DNA from: Dokdonella_A sp035263065
Lineage (GTDB): Bacteria; Pseudomonadota; Gammaproteobacteria; Xanthomonadales; Rhodanobacteraceae
Length of the DNA stretch: 10,185 bases
Direction of reading: 5' to 3'
Assembly (NCBI GenBank): GCA_035263065.1
Contig: DATFRS010000424.1
Coordinates: forward strand, 1 to 10,185
The position numbers were made by a program, and so were the translations under genes. Shown in pieces: positions 5,671 through 10,185 of the stretch. Below the pieces are notes generated by a model. That model ran no database searches, had not been told where the DNA came from, and saw only the letters and a list, made by a program, of their open reading frames with translations. Positions within the stretch are counted from its first letter, which is position 1. Every line of letters starts with the position of its first letter.

Positions 5671-7044
5671 ATGCCGCCCATTCTACGCGCCCAGGAGCCG
5701 CGCCTCGCGCGCGAGCTCAAAGAGATGCTGCGCCTCGCGCTGCCGCTGGTCACCGGGCAGCTGTCGGCGATCGGCATGAACGTCATCGACGCGATGCTGG
5801 CGGGACATCTCGATGCGCATACGCTCGGCGCGGTTGCGGTCGGCACCAGCGTGTGGTCGCTCGCGCTCGTAGCCGCGATCGGTGTCATGCTGGCGCTGCC
5901 GCCGTCGGTCGCGCAGTTGAACGGCGCGGCGCGCCACGTCGAGATCGGGCCCTTGTTCCGGCAGGCGCTCTGGCTCGCGTTCTTCCTCGGCCTCCTGCTG
6001 TTCGCCGGCGTGCATTTCGGCGGACCGCTGCTGGTCGTCGCGATCGGCGTCGACGCGCCGCTCGTGCCGGACGTCACGCGCTTCCTGCACGCGATCTCGT
6101 ACGGCGCGCCGGCGCTGACGCTGTTCTTCGCGCTGCGCGGCCTCAGCGAAGGCTTCGGCCTGACGCGGCCGACGATGTATTTCAGCCTGCTCGGCCTCGC
6201 GCTGCTCGGTCCCGTCGGCTACGTGCTGATGTACGGCAAGCTCGGGTTTCCCGCGCTCGGCGCGCTCGGCAGCGGCATCGCGACGGCGATCGTGCTGTGG
6301 ATCGAGGCCCTCGCTTTCCTGCTGTATGTCGCGACACGCCATCACTATCGCCTGCTCACGCTGTTCGCGCATTTCGAAAAGCCCAATCCCGCTGCGATCG
6401 GCGAGCTTCTGCGCATCGGCATTCCGATGGGCGTCTCGGTCTTCATGGAGGCGAGCCTCTTCGTCGCGGTCGCGCTCGCGATCGGCACGCTCGGCACGGA
6501 CGTCGTCGCGAGTCACCAGATCGCGATCAACGTCGCGTCCGTGACGTTCATGGTGCCGCTCGGCATCGCGATGGCGACGACGGTGCGGGTCGGCCACGCA
6601 GTCGGGCGCGGCGACGCCGACGGCGTGCGCGGCGCGGGGCAGGCGGGCCTCCTCTTGACCCTGATCGCGCAGGGCGTGTCGGCGTTCCTGATGCTGACGG
6701 TGCCGCAGCGCATCGCCGGGCTTTACACGGCGGACGCGGCCGTCATCACGCTCGCGGCGCAGCTCCTGATCCTGGCCGGGCTCTTCCAGTTCTCCGATGG
6801 CATGCAGGTCGCGGCGGCCGGTGCGCTGCGCGGTCTCAAGGACACGCGAGTGCCGATGCTGATCACGACGTTCGCCTACTGGGGCGTCGGCATGCCGGTC
6901 GGCTGGTGGCTGGCGTTCCGCTTCGGATTCGGCGCGCGCGGCATGTGGATGGGGCTGATCGCCGGGCTCAGCATGGCCGCCGTCCTGCTGACGACGCGCT
7001 TCTGGCGCCTCGCGCGATCGCCGCTGGCGCTCGGCTCGGCGTGA
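5671..7044 (+). CDS. MATE family efflux transporter, NorM/MdtK type
   Basis: This inner-membrane antiporter would export cationic drugs, dyes or fluoroquinolones in exchange for Na+ or H+. At 457 residues it equals the length of E. coli MdtK. It is hydrophobic throughout with two six-helix halves. The acidic residues essential in Vibrio NorM are all present: Asp40 in GMNVIDAMLAGHL (counterpart of D36), Glu260 in SVFMEASLF (E255), and Asp376 in FQFSDGMQVAAAGALRG (D371). Other family signatures are VAVGTSVW (55-62), SVAQLNGA (79-86), LRGLSEGFG and RGLKDTRVPM. The frame is open from 5614, but ATG 5671 gives the usual short cytoplasmic N-terminus and follows a -10-like box, so it is preferred. 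There is no close operon partner: it is divergent from DUF3667 and lies 107 bases before sppA. The actual substrate cannot be read from sequence. Confidence 0.95.
   Translation: MPPILRAQEPRLARELKEMLRLALPLVTGQLSAIGMNVIDAMLAGHLDAHTLGAVAVGTSVWSLALVAAIGVMLALPPSVAQLNGAARHVEIGPLFRQALWLAFFLGLLLFAGVHFGGPLLVVAIGVDAPLVPDVTRFLHAISYGAPALTLFFALRGLSEGFGLTRPTMYFSLLGLALLGPVGYVLMYGKLGFPALGALGSGIATAIVLWIEALAFLLYVATRHHYRLLTLFAHFEKPNPAAIGELLRIGIPMGVSVFMEASLFVAVALAIGTLGTDVVASHQIAINVASVTFMVPLGIAMATTVRVGHAVGRGDADGVRGAGQAGLLLTLIAQGVSAFLMLTVPQRIAGLYTADAAVITLAAQLLILAGLFQFSDGMQVAAAGALRGLKDTRVPMLITTFAYWGVGMPVGWWLAFRFGFGARGMWMGLIAGLSMAAVLLTTRFWRLARSPLALGSA
5680..5685 (-). promoter_or_regulatory. Possible -10 box of the DUF3667-DUF4286 promoter
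   Basis: On the minus strand this reads TAGAAT in the context GCGTAGAATGGGCGGC, a good -10 (five of six). It lies inside the first codons of the MATE gene. Transcription would begin near 5673 and give a leader of about 58 bases before ATG 5615. No clear -35 hexamer is present at the right spacing. Confidence 0.4.
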
Positions 7045-7073
7045 GCGTTTGCGTGCCCGCCGCGCCGATCGGG

Positions 7074-7079
7074 TAGGCT
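7074..7079 (+). promoter_or_regulatory. Possible -10 box of the sppA promoter
   Basis: TAGGCT in the context CGGGTAGGCT lies in the 107-base gap after the MATE gene. TTGCGT at 7049-7054 could be a -35 element, with a long 19-base spacer. The start would fall near 7086, giving a leader of about 66 bases. The box is weak, but its context resembles that of the MATE -10. Confidence 0.3.
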
Positions 7080-7151
7080 GACGCTGGAAAATCCCCGGCG
7101 AGACTTCATGTCAGCCGGTAGACCGCACCGACCGCAGGCAGGACCGCTCCG

Positions 7152-8996
7152 ATGTCCAACGATCAACCCGGCATGTTCGTGAGACTCATGCGCGGCTTGT
7201 GGAACGCGCTGAACTTCACGCGGCGCCTCGTCTTCAACCTGATCTTCCTGGCGCTGCTTGTCGCGTTCTTCGCGGTCGTCTTCAGCTCGCGGCCGATCCT
7301 CCAGGCGCGCACGACGCTCGTGCTCGACCCGAAGGGCGAGATCGTCGAGCAGTACACGATCGATCCCGTGCAGCGCGCGCTCGGCAACCTCGCCGGCGAC
7401 AGGCCGAAGGAAGTTCAGCTGCGCGATCTCCTGCGTGTGATCGACGCGGCCGCGAAGGACGCGCGCATCGAGCGGCTCGTGCTGATCCCGGACGAGATCG
7501 AGCGCGCCGGCCTCGCGACGCTGCACGAGCTCGGCAACGCGCTCGACCGCTTCCGCGCCGCCGGCAAGGACGTCGTGACGGTCGCGGGCGACATGGGGCA
7601 GGGACAGTACCTCCTCGCCGCGCACTCGGACAAGATCCTGCTCGATCCCGACGGCGCCGTCGTCATCGAAGGCTTCGCGAGCTATCGCAGCTACTTCAAG
7701 GACGCGCTCGACAAGCTCGGCGTGCAGGTACATCTGATCAAAGTCGGCCAGTACAAGTCCGCGGCCGAACCGTACGTGCTCAACGAAGCGTCCGAGGCGT
7801 CGAAGGAAGCCGACCGCTATTGGATGGGCGGCCTATGGCAGGACTACCTCGCCGAAGTCGCGGGCCTGCGCAAGATCGACGCCGCGGCGATCAGCGACGA
7901 CATCGCGCATTACGACGAGCGCGTCGCGGCGCAGAAGGGCGATCTCGCCAAGCTCGCGCTGGAACAGAAGCTCGTCGACCAGCTCGCGACGCGCGCCGAT
8001 GCGCGCAAGTTCCTGCGCGAGAAGGGCGTCGCCGAAGGCAACGAAAGTTTCCGTCAGGTCGACTTCAAGACGTATCTCTCGATGCTGCCGCCCGATGCGC
8101 TCCAGCTCGGCTCGCAGGTCGCCGTCGTCGTCGCGCAGGGCGAAATCGTGCCCGGCGAGCAGCAGCCCGGCATGATCGGCGGCCGCTCGACCGCGCAGCT
8201 CGTGCGCATGGCGCGCGAAGATGCGCGCGTGAAGGCGGTCGTGCTGCGCGTCGATTCGCCGGGCGGCGATGCGTACTCGTCCGAGCTGATCCGCCGCGAA
8301 GTCGCGCAGACGCGCGCCGCCGGCAAGCCCGTCGTCGTCTCGATGGGCGACGTCGCCGCGAGCGGCGGCTACTGGATCTCGATGGACGGCGACGAGATCT
8401 GGGCCGAGCCGAACACGATCACGGGCTCGATCGGCATCTTCGGCCTCTTCGTCACCGTGCCGGAAACGCTTGCGAAGATCGGCATCCACACTGACGGCAT
8501 CGGCACGACGCCGCTCGCCGGCACGCTCGACATCCGTCGGCCGCTGTCGCCGCAGCTCGAGTCGATCCTCAACAGCGTCATCCGCCACGGGTACGACGAG
8601 TTCATCGGCCGCGTCGCGAAAGCGCGCAACAAGACGCCGGAGGACATCGACACGATCGCGCAGGGTCGCGTGTGGAGCGGCAGCCAGGCCAAGGAGCGCG
8701 GGCTCGTCGACAAGCTCGGCGGCATCCAGGACGCGATCGCCGCCGCGGCCTCGCGCGCGAAGCTCGGCAGCGAGTACGGCGTGCGCTACGTCGAGCACGA
8801 GCCGAGCGCGTGGGAGCGGTTCCTGCTGAGCTTCGGCGACAGCCAGGCGATGGTGAGCCTCGCGCGGCGCGTCGGGTTCACGCTGCCGGCGTCGTGGCTG
8901 GATCGCAGCGAGATCGCCGAGATCGCGGGGTTGATCGAGTCGCTGCGCGGGAAGCAGTACGGCGCGTTTGCGCACTGCTTCTGCGACGTGCACTAG
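7152..8996 (+). CDS. sppA: Signal peptide peptidase SppA, 67K type (protease IV)
   Basis: SppA is a membrane-anchored serine protease of family S49 that degrades signal peptides left after preprotein cleavage. The protein is 614 residues, against 618 in E. coli, with one N-terminal membrane anchor (about 28-46) after a basic segment. It has the tandem-domain form. The N-terminal domain supplies the general-base lysine, Lys202, in VGQYKSAAEPYV (E. coli Lys209). The C-terminal domain supplies the nucleophile, Ser404, in GDVAASGGYWIS (E. coli Ser409). RVDSPGGDAYSSELI (366-380) and TGSIGIFG (424-431) are also family signatures. The ATG at 7152 is preceded by AGGCAGGA (about 7136-7143), a good ribosome-binding site. 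The chain ends with HCFCDVH, a Cys/His-rich tail. The catalytic dyad is intact, so an active enzyme is expected. Confidence 0.97.
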   Translation: MSNDQPGMFVRLMRGLWNALNFTRRLVFNLIFLALLVAFFAVVFSSRPILQARTTLVLDPKGEIVEQYTIDPVQRALGNLAGDRPKEVQLRDLLRVIDAAAKDARIERLVLIPDEIERAGLATLHELGNALDRFRAAGKDVVTVAGDMGQGQYLLAAHSDKILLDPDGAVVIEGFASYRSYFKDALDKLGVQVHLIKVGQYKSAAEPYVLNEASEASKEADRYWMGGLWQDYLAEVAGLRKIDAAAISDDIAHYDERVAAQKGDLAKLALEQKLVDQLATRADARKFLREKGVAEGNESFRQVDFKTYLSMLPPDALQLGSQVAVVVAQGEIVPGEQQPGMIGGRSTAQLVRMAREDARVKAVVLRVDSPGGDAYSSELIRREVAQTRAAGKPVVVSMGDVAASGGYWISMDGDEIWAEPNTITGSIGIFGLFVTVPETLAKIGIHTDGIGTTPLAGTLDIRRPLSPQLESILNSVIRHGYDEFIGRVAKARNKTPEDIDTIAQGRVWSGSQAKERGLVDKLGGIQDAIAAAASRAKLGSEYGVRYVEHEPSAWERFLLSFGDSQAMVSLARRVGFTLPASWLDRSEIAEIAGLIESLRGKQYGAFAHCFCDVH

Positions 8997-9010
8997 TCGA
9001 TCGCTCAACC

Positions 9011-9038
9011 CGTCATTCCGGCTTTCGCCGGGATGACG
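9011..9038. terminator. Palindromic hairpin between convergent genes; likely bidirectional terminator and REP-like repeat
   Basis: The arms CGTCATTCCGGC (9011-9022) and GCCGGGATGACG (9027-9038) form a 12-bp stem with one G-T wobble and a TTTC loop. It sits in the 50-base gap between the converging ends of sppA and the oxidoreductase gene, so it could stop transcription from both sides. There is no long T run, so termination would depend on the very stable stem. The core GTCAT-CCGG-stem-CCGG-ATGAC resembles dispersed intergenic palindromes found in many copies in several proteobacterial genomes. Whether it is repeated here cannot be seen from one copy. Confidence 0.65.
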
Positions 9039-9046
9039 ATGGACGG

Positions 9047-10102
9047 TCAACGCAACGAGGCGTTGATCTTCTCCAGCGTCTTCGCACCCGGACAAAGCTC
9101 CTTCGCCCCCAGCTGATTGAACGGCACCGCCACCGAATTGAGGTGCTGGTGCATGTCGCGCGCCTTGCGGTCGATGAAGAGGAGGCCCGTGACGACTTCG
9201 CCGCGCGCCTGATGCTCGTGGATGTAGTTCATCGCGGCGATGCGGTCGCCGGGGTCGTAGCTCGCCGAGAGCTTGCGCAGGCGCAGCACGCTGCCGTCGT
9301 GCTGCTCGACTTCGATCGCTTCGCCGTCGGCGTACTCGACGGCGATCTCGGCGCGCTGCGGGATCACGTCGAGGCGGTTCACGGCTTCGTTGTGCTGGCG
9401 CACGTAGTCGTAGCTCTTGGTCGAGCCCGCGTGGTTGTTGAACGCGACGCACGGGCTCACGACGTCGAGGAACGCCGAGCCGCGATGCGCGATCGCGGCC
9501 TTGATGAGCGGCACGAGCTGCTGCTTGTCGCCGGAGAAGCCGCGCGCGACGTAGGTCGCGCCGAGCTGCAGCGCGAGGCCGACGAGATCGATCGGCGCGT
9601 CGCTGTTGACGACGCCTTTCTTCGACACCGAGCCCTGATCGGCCGTCGCCGAAAACTGGCCTTTGGTGAGGCCGTACACGCCGTTGTTCTCGACGATGTA
9701 GACCATGTTCACGCCGCGCCGGATCGCGTGCACGAACTGGCCGATGCCGATCGACGCCGAATCGCCGTCGCCGGACACGCCGAGATAGATGAGATCGCGG
9801 TTCGCGAGATTCGCGCCGGTCAGCACCGACGGCATGCGCCCGTGCACGGTGTTGAAGCCGTGCGACTGGCCGAGGAAATAGTCGGGTGTCTTCGAGCTGC
9901 AGCCGATGCCCGACAGCTTGGCGACGCGGTGCGGCTCGATGTCGAGCTCCCAGCACGCCTGGATGATCGCGGCCGAGATCGAATCGTGGCCGCAGCCGGC
10001 GCAGAGCGTCGAGATCTTGCCTTCGTAGTCGCGGCGCGTGAAGCCGATCGCGTTGCAGGCGAGAGCGGGGTGGTGGAGCTTGGGTTTGGCGATGTAGGTC
10101 AT
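9047..10102 (-). CDS. korB: 2-oxoacid:ferredoxin oxidoreductase, beta subunit (2-oxoglutarate synthase KorB-like)
   Basis: The beta subunit of 2-oxoacid:ferredoxin oxidoreductases binds thiamine diphosphate and a [4Fe-4S] cluster. With an alpha (or gamma-alpha) subunit it converts 2-oxoglutarate, pyruvate or similar plus CoA to the acyl-CoA and CO2, reducing ferredoxin. The 351-residue protein has CAGCGH (34-39), GIGCSSKTPDY (66-75), the ThDP/Mg motif GDGDSASIG (111-119) with VENNGVYGLTKGQ (137-149), and SPCVAFNNH (216-224). Cys34, Cys37, Cys68 and Cys218 have the same spacing as the four cluster ligands of the Sulfolobus enzyme (12, 15, 46, 196/197). It is longer than the archaeal subunits by a C-terminal extension of the bacterial KorB type. 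The preferred substrate is probably 2-oxoglutarate, by family resemblance only. The gene starts 4 bases after an upstream membrane-protein gene; no alpha subunit is visible in the window. Confidence 0.93.
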   Translation of the reverse strand: MTYIAKPKLHHPALACNAIGFTRRDYEGKISTLCAGCGHDSISAAIIQACWELDIEPHRVAKLSGIGCSSKTPDYFLGQSHGFNTVHGRMPSVLTGANLANRDLIYLGVSGDGDSASIGIGQFVHAIRRGVNMVYIVENNGVYGLTKGQFSATADQGSVSKKGVVNSDAPIDLVGLALQLGATYVARGFSGDKQQLVPLIKAAIAHRGSAFLDVVSPCVAFNNHAGSTKSYDYVRQHNEAVNRLDVIPQRAEIAVEYADGEAIEVEQHDGSVLRLRKLSASYDPGDRIAAMNYIHEHQARGEVVTGLLFIDRKARDMHQHLNSVAVPFNQLGAKELCPGAKTLEKINASLR

Positions 10103-10106
10103 CGTG

Positions 10107-10185
10107 TCAGCGTTTCTTTGTCTGGAGCGCGTAGCCGACGAGGCCGACCGCGAAGAGCAGCGTGGCCAGCTGCCCGACCAGGAAG
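10107..10185 (-). CDS. C-terminal end of a membrane protein (partial; continues beyond the window)
   Basis: Only the last 25 codons and the TGA (10107-10109) are inside the window. They encode a hydrophobic helix (FLVGQLATLLFAVGLVGYAL) followed by a short basic tail, QTKKR. Nearly every codon ends in G or C, and the other two minus-strand frames encode implausible Arg/Ser-rich strings, so this frame is very likely the real one. The stop lies 4 bases before the korB ATG, so the two genes should be in one operon. A membrane-helix C-terminus does not fit a 2-oxoacid oxidoreductase alpha subunit. The protein itself cannot be identified from this fragment. Confidence 0.6.
   Translation of the reverse strand, partial: FLVGQLATLLFAVGLVGYALQTKKR

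Noticed and set aside
7833..9956. 707-codon minus-strand open frame spanning the ends of sppA and korB
   Set aside because: It runs antisense through the sppA catalytic domain and out of frame through korB. Its protein is low-complexity and Arg-rich, and both overlapped genes have intact family motifs.

Overview
The window is a dense, very GC-rich chromosomal segment from a proteobacterium. The set PriA, ECF-like sigma factor, DUF3106, DUF4286, DUF3667, NorM-type MATE pump and 67K-type SppA suggests a gammaproteobacterium of the Xanthomonadales/Lysobacterales kind. That placement rests on remembered gene families, not on a search. I see no rRNA, tRNA, CRISPR array, insertion sequence or phage gene. 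It looks like core chromosome rather than an accessory island.

Layout. Positions 26-2203 (minus) hold priA, the replication-restart helicase. Positions 2204-2737 are the only long gene-free stretch. It is locally A+T-rich and holds a tight cluster of DnaA boxes: a perfect inverted pair plus a near-consensus third box. From there rightwards (plus) runs a tightly coupled three-gene operon at 2738-4141. It encodes an ECF-like sigma factor, a small single-pass membrane protein placed where an anti-sigma factor would be, and an exported DUF3106 protein built of 18-residue repeats. This operon meets a minus-strand pair head to head (DUF3667 membrane protein and DUF4286, 4138-5615), and the two converging stop codons share one CTAG. 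A short divergent promoter region at about 5616-5685 separates that pair from the plus-strand MATE pump (5671-7044). The plus-strand protease gene sppA follows (7152-8996). A palindromic hairpin at 9011-9038 then separates sppA from a convergent minus-strand operon, which contains the beta subunit of a 2-oxoacid:ferredoxin oxidoreductase (9047-10102) and, upstream of it, the last codons of a membrane protein (10107-10185).

How it fits together. Most of 2738-8996 concerns the cell envelope: a probable sigma/anti-sigma switch, an exported helical-repeat protein, a zinc-ribbon membrane protein, a drug/cation antiporter and an inner-membrane signal-peptide peptidase. The link between them is inferred from position only. 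The most interesting non-coding signal is the DnaA-box cluster beside priA. It could be a replication origin, a DnaA-titration site, or a DnaA-controlled promoter of priA or the sigma operon.
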